The notes below the pieces were generated by a model, which saw only the letters and a list, made by a program, of their open reading frames with translations, was not told the DNA's origin and did no database searches. DNA of 64,000 nucleotides from the NCBI GenBank assembly GCA_965223775.1, contig OZ245021.1, forward strand, positions 5,146,001-5,210,000, in the 5' to 3' direction. Source of the DNA: JAJDXW01 sp965223775 (lineage in GTDB: Bacteria; Pseudomonadota; Gammaproteobacteria; HK1). Positions 1-8,107 of this stretch are shown here, piece by piece (within the stretch, counting starts at the first letter, position 1; each line of letters begins with the position of its first letter). A program made the translations under genes and the position numbers.

Positions 1-423
1 TCAGCGGGGCGGGGACATGTTTGAATCAGGTCCTATGAGATCCCATCGGTTTCCAAATTTGTCCGCGAAGACAGCTACTATCCCGTAGTCTTCGTGTCTG
101 GGTTCTTCCTGAAACTCAACACCCTGTTTCATGTACATCCGGTAGTCTCGCCAAAAATCGTCCGTTGTCAGAAACAAGAAAACACGTCCTCCCGATTGGT
201 TTCCGATAGTAGCAGCTTGGCGCTCGCCTTTCGCCTTGGCCAGAAGAAGACATGTGCCGACTCCTGGCGAAACCAAGACCCATCGTTTTTCTTCTGAGAG
301 CCGGGTGTCTTCCATTCGTTTGAAGCCAAGCGTACCTGCGAAACAGTCGATAGCCTCTTGATAATCCGGTATCAGAATCGTGACAGCTCCAACGGACCTC
401 TGAGCGATGTGGTTTTCTGTCAT
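1..423 (-). CDS. VOC (glyoxalase/bleomycin-resistance fold) family protein
   Basis: A 140-residue protein, complete: the TGA stop is the first three bases of the window and an ATG start lies at 423. The pattern fits a single VOC-superfamily unit, with a strand-rich start (AVTILIPDYQEAIDCFAGTL), a central FLFLTTDDFWRDYRMYMKQG segment and a C-terminal DKFGNRWDLIGP motif typical of the last strand. Members bind a metal and act as glyoxalases, dioxygenases or resistance proteins; the substrate cannot be read from the sequence. Codon use is less GC-biased than in the core genes, which fits acquired DNA. It stands alone on the minus strand. The family is fairly sure, the role unknown. Confidence 0.8.
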   Translation of the reverse strand: MTENHIAQRSVGAVTILIPDYQEAIDCFAGTLGFKRMEDTRLSEEKRWVLVSPGVGTCLLLAKAKGERQAATIGNQSGGRVFLFLTTDDFWRDYRMYMKQGVEFQEEPRHEDYGIVAVFADKFGNRWDLIGPDSNMSPPR

Positions 424-556
424 GTCTTCTTCCCGATCATGTCAGTGATGGATTCGCACAAGGGCATACCACGGCCGCCCATTCGGACGCCGCCATTATA
501 TGTTCATTGAACGTGGGGCCGGCCTGCTCTCCGACGTTTCGAACCCTCGGCAATTC

Positions 557-619
557 GACGATGCGGTCGACACCAACGTGGTCTCTGAGCTGATGCGGCT
601 CGCCCCCGACTACGGCGCT
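557..619 (+). pseudogene. vapC-like PIN-domain toxin, N-terminal scrap
   Basis: About 20 codons read D-A-V-D-T-N-V-V-S-E-L-M-R-L-A-P-D. This matches the first strand and first catalytic Asp of VapC-type PIN toxins, which usually begin L-L-D-T-N-V-x-S-E-L-x-R. The similarity fades at both ends, no start codon sits in the expected place, and the rest of a roughly 130-residue toxin is missing. No antitoxin gene is seen upstream. I read it as a relic left by loss of a toxin-antitoxin pair. Only the short motif supports this. Confidence 0.4.
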
Positions 620-667
620 TGCAGGAGCCGGTCGTCTCCGGCCATGCCCCGAGAATCCTGGTTGCCC

Positions 668-2128
668 CTAACCAAGCAACTGCAGCGCCTCTTGAGAAAC
701 GGGGCTCGGCGCCGTTGCGGACCCTGTGAAATATGCCATCGAGGCGGACAGAATCCGATCCCGCCACGCGGTGGGGACCATTTCCCTATGGTTCTCCAGG
801 GCGGCCTCCGTGAACTTGTAGTCGTGGGACTGCCGGCCGTTGCGAGCCAGTTGCCGGCGTGCGCTGGCGACGAACGTGTCTGCGGAGCCGCCGTGTTGCA
901 GGTAGTGCAATGCTTTTCGAGCGCCGGAGGTGCGATCGTGCGGCAGCTCGGAGAATGCGTCGCGCAACGCTTCCGCGCCGTCGCCAGAGACCGCGAGAGG
1001 TTCCAACTCGTCGACGCGCAGATCGGGTCGCGCGTTGCGAACGCGGCGCCGGAAGGCCGGCATGAAAGCCGCCGACTGCAAGAGCGCCAGGAGCTGCGTT
1101 GTTTCGGCTCGCGCGTGCCGGAACACATAGTGAAACGCGTTGGCGGATGTCAGAGCGTGCACCGGGACCACCGTCGGCCGTCTCAACACCAGCTCCGCGG
1201 CGGTGGCGAAGAGACCCTCCCATATCGAGTCGGTGGACACACCGTGTTTCAGGAGGTCGATGACCGCCTGGCCCGCGTCGAGCTCCGAGACCTCGCGAAA
1301 CGTGCGGACGAGTTCATTGCGTGCGGCGGCGTCCCGACGGCCCTGTTTCCAGGTCTTCGGGATCTCGCCAAGCATTGCCTGAAACTCCCGCCAAGTTCGA
1401 TCGGAAGGCAGGTCGCGAGTGGCAGGATTCGGGTCGTTGCCGTGATTCTGGAGCGCTGCGGCGAGGGAGCGAAGCACGGGAAGCGCGTATTCGGGTCCGA
1501 CGATCGGCAGGAGGCGGTGCACGTTCTGCACCGCGATGGCCTTGTGACCGATCTCACGAAGATCCCGGGTGCTGTATCTGAAGAGAAGCTCGGAGAGCTG
1601 CTCCGGCGTCGCGAGTCGGGCGAAATCGAGGATAGCGGGATCGACAGCCTCGAGATCCCAGCGCTCCAATGCATCGATCAGGCTTTTTCTGGCCGTCTCC
1701 ACCGTCCCGGCCACGGGGTCCGGCTCCGGACCCATCGTCCAGCCGCTCTGGCGGCGCTCCTGTTCCTGAGCGCGCTTGAAATAGTCGAGCGCCCAGAATA
1801 CCGGCAGCCAACGCTCTTCGTCCGGCAGGTTGAGCGCCGTCAGGTGGACAGACTGCAGCGCAAGCACCGTGTGGTACTTGAAGCCGACATGGGGGAAGGG
1901 TTGGACACGGCGTGAAGTCGCGACGGCCAGAGCGGTCAGGGTCCTGCGGTGATCGAGACCGTCCCTAATCAGGGCCGCAAGCTCGGCGGCGACGCGTTCG
2001 TGGGGTGTTTCTTCCACGAGGCGATGCAGGGCGCCAACCTCGGGAAGCGTCTGTGCCAGACCCAGCCTGCCACTCAAGCTCAGCGCGGCTGCGCTACCGG
2101 TAGCGCGTAGAAACTTTCGACGATTCAC
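668..2128 (-). CDS. Tat-exported helical protein of unknown function
   Basis: About 486 residues from a GTG at 2128; a TTG at 2185 would add 19 residues. GTG is chosen because it puts the twin-arginine motif (NRRKFLRATGSAAA, then a hydrophobic stretch ending in an AQ cleavage site) at the very N-terminus. The mature part is Ala/Leu/Arg rich and predicted all-helical, with several His residues (PFPHVGFKYH, PVHALTSANAFHYVFRHAR). The layout loosely recalls questin-oxidase-like DUF4243 proteins, but I cannot confirm that. The Tat signal implies export in folded form, perhaps with a cofactor, by the TatABC system encoded at 15.5-17.5 kb. It stands alone on the minus strand. Confidence 0.7.
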   Translation of the reverse strand: MNRRKFLRATGSAAALSLSGRLGLAQTLPEVGALHRLVEETPHERVAAELAALIRDGLDHRRTLTALAVATSRRVQPFPHVGFKYHTVLALQSVHLTALNLPDEERWLPVFWALDYFKRAQEQERRQSGWTMGPEPDPVAGTVETARKSLIDALERWDLEAVDPAILDFARLATPEQLSELLFRYSTRDLREIGHKAIAVQNVHRLLPIVGPEYALPVLRSLAAALQNHGNDPNPATRDLPSDRTWREFQAMLGEIPKTWKQGRRDAAARNELVRTFREVSELDAGQAVIDLLKHGVSTDSIWEGLFATAAELVLRRPTVVPVHALTSANAFHYVFRHARAETTQLLALLQSAAFMPAFRRRVRNARPDLRVDELEPLAVSGDGAEALRDAFSELPHDRTSGARKALHYLQHGGSADTFVASARRQLARNGRQSHDYKFTEAALENHREMVPTAWRDRILSASMAYFTGSATAPSPVSQEALQLLG

Positions 2129-2439
2129 GGTGCTCAATATACGGCCCACATGCGGGCCAGCTTCCTGACCAGGAGTTGTCACCAATCTTAGTCGCTTTGG
2201 CGTGCGCTGAGCGTCGGGGAAGAGTGCACCGCGTCGCGGCCTCTGGATCGCAGTCGTAGCGGTGATATTCGAAGTCGGGCGTGCAGTGCCGGTTCAGCGT
2301 TGTCGGGCGGCCAGGTGGGGGGAAGCGTCTGGCAGTGGCGGCGACCGGCTCGAGCTTCCCGCACCACGGCCGAGCGGCCGCAGCCCCGCGACCCTCGACC
2401 TCGACGATCCCCCCGCGCGGCGGCGACGAGGCGTAACGG

Positions 2440-3508
2440 GGACTACGGAGACGGCATGAACGTCGGGGCAGGCGAAGGCCATGCCGAGGCGCGGACCGGG
2501 AGCGCGCGATTGACGAAAGGTGGCCGTCCAGTGCCACGAGCCAGCCGTCGAGGCCCTGCATGTCGATCGAGAAGATCCTCGCGTTTACCACGTTGACGAG
2601 ACGAAGACGAAGGCGCCCGTGTCGGGATACCGTCCGGGTCCAGGCGCTCTCGCCATTGACGGTGATCCAGTTCCCGAGCCGCCCCCCGTGCGACCAGTCG
2701 CCGAGAGCACCGAAGCTCTCCTCGTGGATCCGGGCCTCCTCGGCTAGCCCGGAAATCTCACCAACTTTCGTCGCGAGGGCGCCGAGACAGTGCTGTGGCG
2801 GGCCGCACGGACCGCAAGAGCGCTTACGCGCTGGCGAAGGCGTAGCCGACACTAGCGCGTTCGCGCTGTCGAAGCGGCTTGCGGGAGTACGGCCCGTCAC
2901 AGCGCATGGATCGGTGTCCGCAGCAGAAAGTTGGTGAGATTTGCGGGCTAGGCTCCAGTCATCGAGGAGGAGTACCTCGTCGCGGTCGACCTCCGGGGCG
3001 CAGCCTCCTGGACGATGAGGGCGCCGTAGAGACCGCGCGCCATCTGCTCGTACGCGCGCTCGTGCGGGTGATACCCAAAGGTCCCTGCATCGGGGGCCAC
3101 GAAGTCGTAGAGGAACTCGCCACCGGGCAGGACCGCGTCTTGAGTCACGTCCGGAGCCCCGTCCATCGCGTTCACGATCCGGATCCCGTGCCAATGCACG
3201 GTGGAGGGCTGCGTCAGCTCGTTCAGGAACCTGCGCGTGATCCGTTCCCCCTGCCGAACACGGATGGTGGGTCCCGGAACCTGGCTCTCGTAGCCCCAGA
3301 TCGGCGTTTCGGGATAGCCGGGAGGCGCGAGACGGGCGGTGCCCGGCTTCGCGCGGAGCAATTCGCCGTCACCGTTGGTGCCACGTGCCGGTGGCGCCCA
3401 GCCTCCCGCCCGACCAAGGACCGCGAGGGCGGCAGCACCGCCGAGAAACCTCCGCCTGGAAAAGAGCACGCCGCGCATCTCCATCGAAGCAGCCCCGGAC
3501 ATGTTCAC
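2440..3508 (-). pseudogene. Multicopper oxidase (CumA/SufI-like), disrupted
   Basis: The gene begins at a GTG (3508) with a Tat-type leader (SRRRFLGGAAALAVLG). It has the first cupredoxin domain with copper ligands TVHWHGIRI and GTFGYHPHER. Near 3000 a frameshift diverts the frame, so the intact ORF stops after 186 residues. In the next frame the family sequence resumes (DEVLLLDDWSLA), is broken by a MITE at 2744-2951, then continues as a DWSHGGRLGNWITVNG-type segment (around 2570-2700) before decaying near 2440. Domains 2-3 and the C-terminal copper-binding motifs are absent. From 2129 to 2440 nothing readable remains. Periplasmic copper or metal oxidation would have been the role. Confidence 0.8.
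2744..2951. mobile_element. MITE-like element, copy 1 (208 bp, in the multicopper oxidase)
   Basis: The segment has terminal inverted repeats of about 25 bp. The left end reads CTAGCCCGGAAATCTCACC; the right end is its reverse complement with one mismatch. Both ends finish on CTAG. Removing the element with one CTAG copy rejoins the oxidase codons GAC TGG AGC CTA GCC GAG in frame, which marks the insertion point and suggests a CTAG (or TA) target duplication. An inner inverted pair around GCTGTGGCGGGCCG lets the whole element fold back. There is no transposase gene. A second full copy, in opposite orientation, lies at 51186-51398, and a right-end fragment at 5033-5096. Confidence 0.85.
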
Positions 3509-3588
3509 GCCGGGGATTGTGCCTTGCGGCGCTTGGCGAGTTCCCGGTACAGGGCCTCGGGGCTCATGCCGATCTCACTCGCGATGGT
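3505..3588 (-). pseudogene. Crp/Fnr-type regulator, C-terminal fragment
   Basis: Minus-strand codons read IASEIGMSPEALYRELAKRR then a short tail and TGA. This resembles the recognition-helix end of Crp/Fnr regulators. A stop lies directly upstream in frame, so only about 27 codons remain. Its TGA overlaps the GTG of the multicopper oxidase (GTGA), so the two were probably once translationally coupled. Short, hence moderate confidence. Confidence 0.45.
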
Positions 3589-3839
3589 AGTTCAGGTGCC
3601 CCGCGGAGGAAGGTCATCCCCGTGCCACGTGAAGTAGCTCCGTGACCACGTCCGAAACCCGTCTTGGCGCCGCCAGCGAAAACACAGTATCGTTGCCCAT
3701 GTGCGGGGTGCCCCTCTTGCCGAAACCGTGACGTTGACAGCTCGATTTCGGCAAAGACACGCCGCACGACTCAACTCATCCGAACACCACTTTCGACCAC
3801 GGCTCTCATCCAGGGAATGTCGGTCAAAGGGGGAAAGAC

Positions 3840-4781
3840 ATGACGAGCGTGGTCATCGGCGCCACCGGATTCATCGGCCGCCGGCTCATTCCGCTGCTGG
3901 TCGAGCGCGGCGAGGACGTGGTCTGCGTGGACATCAACCCGGGCGCCGCCGCGTTCGAGGCTGAGGGCGACAAGGTCAAGGTGGTGCGCGGCGACGTCAC
4001 GCAGTTCGACGACGTGATGGCGCTGGTCGCCGAGGTCAGGCCCGAGCGCCTGATCAACCTCTCCTACCATATCGGCAGCGACCTGCCGCCCCGGGTCGCC
4101 ACCAAGCTCAATGTGGTCGGCATGGACAACTGCTTCGAGGCGGCTCGACTGGCCGGCGTCAAGCACACGGTTTTCGCCTCCTCGCTGGCGGTCAGCGGCG
4201 CGCAGCGCAATTTTGGCGAGCACGCAACGACCGAGGACGACTACCGCTACGGCGCCAAGCAATACGCCGTCTGCAAGATCTTCAACGAATGGCAGGCCAA
4301 GGACTACATCGACAAGTACGGCATGACGATCACCGCCGTGCGCCCGGCGAACGTCACCGGACCGGACAAGATCCGTGGCTCGGTCGACCACGTGAACTGC
4401 GTCACCCGGCCAGCGCGGGGCGAGCCGGTCAGCTTCCCGTACCGTGACGCCATGCGCGCGCCGATCCACGTCGACGATATCGCCGAGGTGTTCGCCCGCG
4501 TCGCCATGACCGATAAGCCCGCGCATGCCATCTACAACTCGGGCGGCACAGCAATCAGCCTCGGCGAGCTTGCCGAGATGGTGCGCGGGTTCCTGCCCGA
4601 CGCCCAGATCTCCTTTGAGAACGAGACCGGCGGCAAGGAGATCTCGAGCAACTACCTGATCGACAACAGCCGCCTCGTGGAGGAGTTCGGCGTGCAGTAC
4701 GCGCCGTTGCGCCAGCGCGTGCTGCAGATCATCAACGAGGTCCGCGCGGAGGTGGGCGAGCCGCCCATTGCCGACGGCTGA
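3840..4781 (+). CDS. NAD-dependent epimerase/dehydratase (extended SDR)
   Basis: 313 residues. The ATG at 3840 follows a strong ribosome-binding site (GGGGGAAAG, 4 nt upstream). The N-terminus MTSVVIGATGFIGRRLIPLL carries the GxxGxxG-type NAD(P) loop. An acidic residue after strand 2 (VCVDINP) favours NAD. The catalytic Tyr-x3-Lys is probably YAVCK within the YGAKQYAVCK segment, and a Ser pair lies at FASSLA. Length fits UDP-sugar or other nucleotide-sugar epimerases, but the sugar is not known. It stands alone, with no sugar pathway genes next to it, so a role in catabolic oxidation of a sugar or steroid-like substrate is equally possible. Confidence 0.85.
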   Translation: MTSVVIGATGFIGRRLIPLLVERGEDVVCVDINPGAAAFEAEGDKVKVVRGDVTQFDDVMALVAEVRPERLINLSYHIGSDLPPRVATKLNVVGMDNCFEAARLAGVKHTVFASSLAVSGAQRNFGEHATTEDDYRYGAKQYAVCKIFNEWQAKDYIDKYGMTITAVRPANVTGPDKIRGSVDHVNCVTRPARGEPVSFPYRDAMRAPIHVDDIAEVFARVAMTDKPAHAIYNSGGTAISLGELAEMVRGFLPDAQISFENETGGKEISSNYLIDNSRLVEEFGVQYAPLRQRVLQIINEVRAEVGEPPIADG

Positions 4782-5032
4782 GGCGCAGACGGTCCACCGA
4801 CGCGGGCAACCAGCCACCGACGACCGGGAGCCGACTCGACTCCCCACGTCCCGTTGCGCGACCGGTCGCCGTCCCGACAACCGACATCGTCAGGTTCCTT
4901 GTCGCGCAGGAGCGGCGAAAAGTTCCGGGTGATTCCCGGACAGATCTCGAGGATCGAGCCTCGCGACGCCAGGTCCTACGCGAACGCTCGCGATTGGAAC
5001 GGCTACGTCGGAATCACCATCGAACCCGAAGG
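4782..5032. other. Non-coding or decayed stretch between SDR and MITE fragment
   Basis: No intact gene. The plus strand at about 4918-5030 reads a protein-like peptide (RVIPGQISRIEPRDARSYAN, then WNGYVGITIEPEG). It has no recognisable family and runs straight into the MITE fragment. It may be the tail of a gene cut by that element. Confidence 0.35.
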
Positions 5033-5096
5033 TACGGCCCGTCACAGCGCATGGATCGGTGTCCGCAGCAGAAAGTTGGGTAGATTTCCGGGCTAG
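5033..5096. mobile_element. MITE-like element, copy 3 (right-end fragment)
   Basis: This 64-bp stretch matches the right third of the MITE copy at 2744-2951 (TACGGCCCGTCACAGCGCAT through to the CTAG terminus) with a few changes. The left part is missing. Its terminal CTAG contains, on the minus strand, the TAG stop codon of the aldolase gene, so insertion here set the end of that protein. Confidence 0.75.
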
Positions 5097-5860
5097 CTCC
5101 GAAACGACTCGTCCTGCCGCTCGACAACCCTCAGGAACGCGTTGAACTCGGCTTCACCCGGCTCTCCCAATCCATAGGCGGACACAAAGTCTCGCGTCGC
5201 CGTTGCCGTGTTCACGGCCGCCTCCGCGCTCGGCATCACGTACTCGCCGCCGGCACCGTGGGTCAGCACCTGCACCTCGCATGCCCGGTTCAAGCGAAAC
5301 ATCCAGACAAAGGCCTCGGGGACGGATGCACCGACGGTCAGCAGGCCGTGATTGCGCATGATCATCGCGTTGTTCGTCGGCCCAAGGCTTTCCGCAAGGC
5401 GCTCGCGCTCGCTCATGTTGTGTCTTCCGCTGCCGCCTTCGAAATCGTGGTAGGACACGCATTCGTAGAAGCCGAGCGCGAAGATGCCGATCGGCAACAG
5501 GCCGTGTGCCATCGCAGCGACGGCCATGCCCGCGTGGGTGTGCGTATGAATCACACACAGTGAATCATGCCGATCGCGATGGATCGCGCTATGAATGACG
5601 AAGCCGGCCTCGTTGACCGGGTACTCCGTTTCCTCGACCACATTGCCATCGAGGTCGACGGTCACCAGCTCGGAAGCTTTCATCTCGTCGAAGCGAACCC
5701 CGTACGGGTTCATCAGAAAGCGGGGTGGATCCGTGCCTGGCACCCTTGCCGTGTAATGAGTGTTGAACGAGTCCTCCCAGCCGAGATGGGCGCTGATCCT
5801 GAACAGTCCCGCGAGCTGCACGCGGAGCTTCCACTGCGCGTCCGAAACTTCATACGTCAT
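5093..5860 (-). CDS. Class II aldolase/adducin family protein
   Basis: 255 residues from the ATG at 5860. An earlier in-frame start would overlap the upstream gene; 5860 leaves a 16-bp gap to the PhyH gene and begins at conserved sequence. Family features are an N-terminal helical region with GWEDSFNTHYTARVPG, the zinc-site run CVIHTHTHAGMAVAA with its HTH histidines, and a later NHGLLTVGASVPEAF motif. Members are fuculose-phosphate-type aldolases or decarboxylating enzymes acting on small phospho- or keto-sugars; the true substrate is open. It is probably co-transcribed with the PhyH dioxygenase upstream. The TAG stop is provided by a MITE end, so the last residues may not be ancestral. Confidence 0.85.
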   Translation of the reverse strand: MTYEVSDAQWKLRVQLAGLFRISAHLGWEDSFNTHYTARVPGTDPPRFLMNPYGVRFDEMKASELVTVDLDGNVVEETEYPVNEAGFVIHSAIHRDRHDSLCVIHTHTHAGMAVAAMAHGLLPIGIFALGFYECVSYHDFEGGSGRHNMSERERLAESLGPTNNAMIMRNHGLLTVGASVPEAFVWMFRLNRACEVQVLTHGAGGEYVMPSAEAAVNTATATRDFVSAYGLGEPGEAEFNAFLRVVERQDESFRS

Positions 5861-5876
5861 CGAAGCCTGTCCCGTT

Positions 5877-6758
5877 TCATGATGCGTGCCATTCGACGTG
5901 CTCGGCCGCCTCGGCGCGATCTGCGTGCGTCGGACCGCGCTTGCGCAGATACGCGTGGCTGATGTCCTCGACGCCCTTGTAAGCATACGGGTCCGTGCCG
6001 CTGACCATGATGATGTCTCGGTAGTCGCGAGTCGTCGGCCCGCGCGCCACTTGATCCCACGGCAGCAGCGACTCGGCGCTCATGTACACGAACTGGACCG
6101 ATCGCCTGAAGCTCGATTCGGACCGGTTCGGGTACGAGCCGTGCAGCAGATAGCCGTTGAAGAACACGACGGATCCGGCTTCGAGTTCGACGGCGATGCC
6201 GTCTTCCGAAGAGTACGGAAACCCGCAGGCTTCCTCGGCCCGGTCCAGATCCGGATTGTGGTGCCGACGCATCGGGTATAGCACGCCCGCCCGATGCGAG
6301 CCCGGGATGACGTGCAGGCAGCCGTTCTCGACCGTGACATCGTCGAGCGCGATCCAGGCTGTCGTGATCGAGCGGTCCCGGCTCGGAATGAAGAACTCGT
6401 CCTGATGCCACGCATTGCCGGGCTCGCCCGCCGACTTGATGAACAGCACCGAGTGCACGCACTTGACGTTGGGTCCGATCAGCTCACGGGCCACGTCGAC
6501 GAGCCGCTCGTCGTGCAACAGGCGCCTGAAGCCTGACGAGATCTTGTGGGCGACGTGACAGGCGATGTAGCGGCTCAGCACGGCTTCGTCCGTGTCGCGC
6601 TCGGATACGGGCTCGAGCCCTTCGAGGGGCCCGAGCTCGCCCCGGCAGATCCGGGTCGTCTCGGCGAGCAGCGGCTCGACCTCGGCGCGTGAGAACGCGT
6701 GGCGTGCGACGAGGTAGCCGTGCTCGGCATAGTTGCTGGCGGTAACCGTGCTTTGCAT
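5877..6758 (-). CDS. Phytanoyl-CoA dioxygenase (PhyH) family protein
   Basis: 293 residues, Fe(II)/2-oxoglutarate-dependent oxygenase fold. The iron ligands are His118 and Asp120 (AWHQDEFF) and His206 (YLLHGSYPNRS). Conserved Arg near 218 would hold 2-oxoglutarate, and ENGCLHVIPGSHRAG is the family signature. These enzymes hydroxylate lipids, amino acids or small metabolites in the cytoplasm. The next gene downstream (16 bp) is a class II aldolase, so the pair may hydroxylate and then cleave one substrate; that is inference. A second, distant PhyH paralogue lies at 8108. Confidence 0.9.
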   Translation of the reverse strand: MQSTVTASNYAEHGYLVARHAFSRAEVEPLLAETTRICRGELGPLEGLEPVSERDTDEAVLSRYIACHVAHKISSGFRRLLHDERLVDVARELIGPNVKCVHSVLFIKSAGEPGNAWHQDEFFIPSRDRSITTAWIALDDVTVENGCLHVIPGSHRAGVLYPMRRHHNPDLDRAEEACGFPYSSEDGIAVELEAGSVVFFNGYLLHGSYPNRSESSFRRSVQFVYMSAESLLPWDQVARGPTTRDYRDIIMVSGTDPYAYKGVEDISHAYLRKRGPTHADRAEAAEHVEWHAS

Positions 6759-7058
6759 CGTGCTCGCTCCGGCAAACGGACTTCGGGCAAGATACGCCGT
6801 TCAGTCATGCCGGTGTACGTCAATCCGGCTCTTCGATCGCAATCGCCCGGCGTGGTTTCTGTCCGCCCGTGACAGATCCAGTGCAACCAACTGAATTATG
6901 GCCGATTGCGGTCGGGGCGGCAGTTCGTCGTCATCGCGACGGGTTCCGGGCCCGACGTCGCGCTTGCGCGAGCCGGGTAGCTGGGCCGGGAAGCCGCGGG
7001 AACGGACTGAGGATTGTGCGCAATCGGGATGAAGATTGTCGACCTCGGCACTGGCGGT
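6759..7058. other. Intergenic stretch, no gene seen
   Basis: About 300 bp between the PhyH start and the DUF4189 stop. Reading frames here have no family features. The part just upstream of 6758 should hold the promoter of the PhyH-aldolase pair, but no clear -35/-10 pair stands out. Confidence 0.4.
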
Positions 7059-7436
7059 TCACCTCGCGCATCGGGAGACGACGATTCGACAGGTGCGGCC
7101 AAGGGCGCGGCAGGCCGAGAGAGCGGCCCTCTCGGCAGAATCGATCGACTCGCCCCACGCCGCGCCGTGGCCCTTCATGGCATCGACGGCCAACGCGCCG
7201 CAGGAAGCGCGAGAGTATCCAACGATGAGGCAGGCAGCCGCACCTCGTTCATAACATTCGTTGCGGGCTCGTTCGCCAGCGTCATCGTATCCGCGCACGC
7301 TCCAGGCGAGGCCCCACGAGGGATCGCCGCCGAAGATCCGGCCGAGTACGACTGCCCCGTAAGGATTCTGGGCGAACGCGGGAAGGGCGGCGCACGCGAG
7401 CGCGCCGGCAAAGCCAAGAGAGCGAAGTTTCTTCAC
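7059..7436 (-). CDS. Secreted DUF4189 family protein
   Basis: 125 residues from a GTG at 7436, chosen because AGGAAGGA sits about 5 nt upstream and because it starts a clean signal peptide (VKKLRSLGFAGALACAALPAFAQ). Upstream in-frame codons have no ribosome-binding site. The mature part has the DUF4189 pattern: WGLAWSVRGYDDAGERA, Cys pairs around ECYERGAAACLIV, a second GAAWGESIDSAERAAL repeat and a CRIVVSRC end, with Cys residues that could form disulfides. DUF4189 proteins are small exported proteins of unknown function, common in proteobacteria. Monocistronic. Confidence 0.75.
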   Translation of the reverse strand: MKKLRSLGFAGALACAALPAFAQNPYGAVVLGRIFGGDPSWGLAWSVRGYDDAGERARNECYERGAAACLIVGYSRASCGALAVDAMKGHGAAWGESIDSAERAALSACRALGRTCRIVVSRCAR

Positions 7437-7537
7437 GATGTCCTTCCTTCCTGCCGCGCTTGGCAGCGGGACTCCGACACTCCCGCAGGCCCGACTCAGG
7501 GGCACCTGCCGCTCCTCGTCACATGCGCCCGATGATC

Positions 7538-7849
7538 CTACATCCTGATCCGCCCGCCCGCACCGCCAATCGGCTGGGTCAGATAATCATCGGGCATGTC
7601 GTGAATGATGACCGCGGAGCCGTCCTCGTCGAGAAGTGCCGGCATCGCTCCGCCGGAGACCGAGACACGGGTGGTGAAGAATTCCGCCTTCGCAGTGCCG
7701 TCCGTGGCCGCGTAGAGATTCGGCAGATCGCCGTTGTCGGGACCGATCCCGATCGACACCCCGAGGTTGGCCGACAGTTGACGCTGCGAGATCGAGGGAT
7801 TGTGGTCGATCTCAACGAGGATCTGCCGGACCAGGGTCTCGTTCGCCAT
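7538..7849 (-). pseudogene. Chimera: MarR-like N-terminus joined to Cu/Zn superoxide dismutase segment
   Basis: One 103-codon frame joins two unrelated pieces. Residues 1-34 (RQILVEIDHNPSISQRQLSA, then NLGVSIG) match the start of EPS-associated MarR-family regulators (winged helix). From residue 35 it reads GPDNGDLPNLYAATDGTAKA and then SAVIIHDMPDDYLTQPIGG with AGGRI. This is the C-terminal half of SodC-type Cu/Zn superoxide dismutase, carrying the HxxPDD zinc-loop motif but lacking the upstream copper ligands. Neither half can be functional as the known enzyme. It looks like a deletion fusion of two neighbours. Confidence 0.65.
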
Positions 7850-8107
7850 GAGACGGCGCCTCGGTGTCTGCGTTCAATTCTTGAGTGCAGCACCGACCGC
7901 CGGCGCACCGGCTCGGCGTTGAAGGGACCGTCGCCGCCGAGGGGGCGCGGGTGGAGCAGGTCCGCCAAGCCGGCGGGCCACCGGTCGAGAGCCCCTCGCG
8001 GGGGGCGTTTGGAAGGCAAGGCGTGCCGGCCCGCCGAAACGGGATAATCTCGCAACGGAAGGAGTCAGGGCAGGCAACCACGCGGGCACGGGCAGGAAGG
8101 GGAAGGA

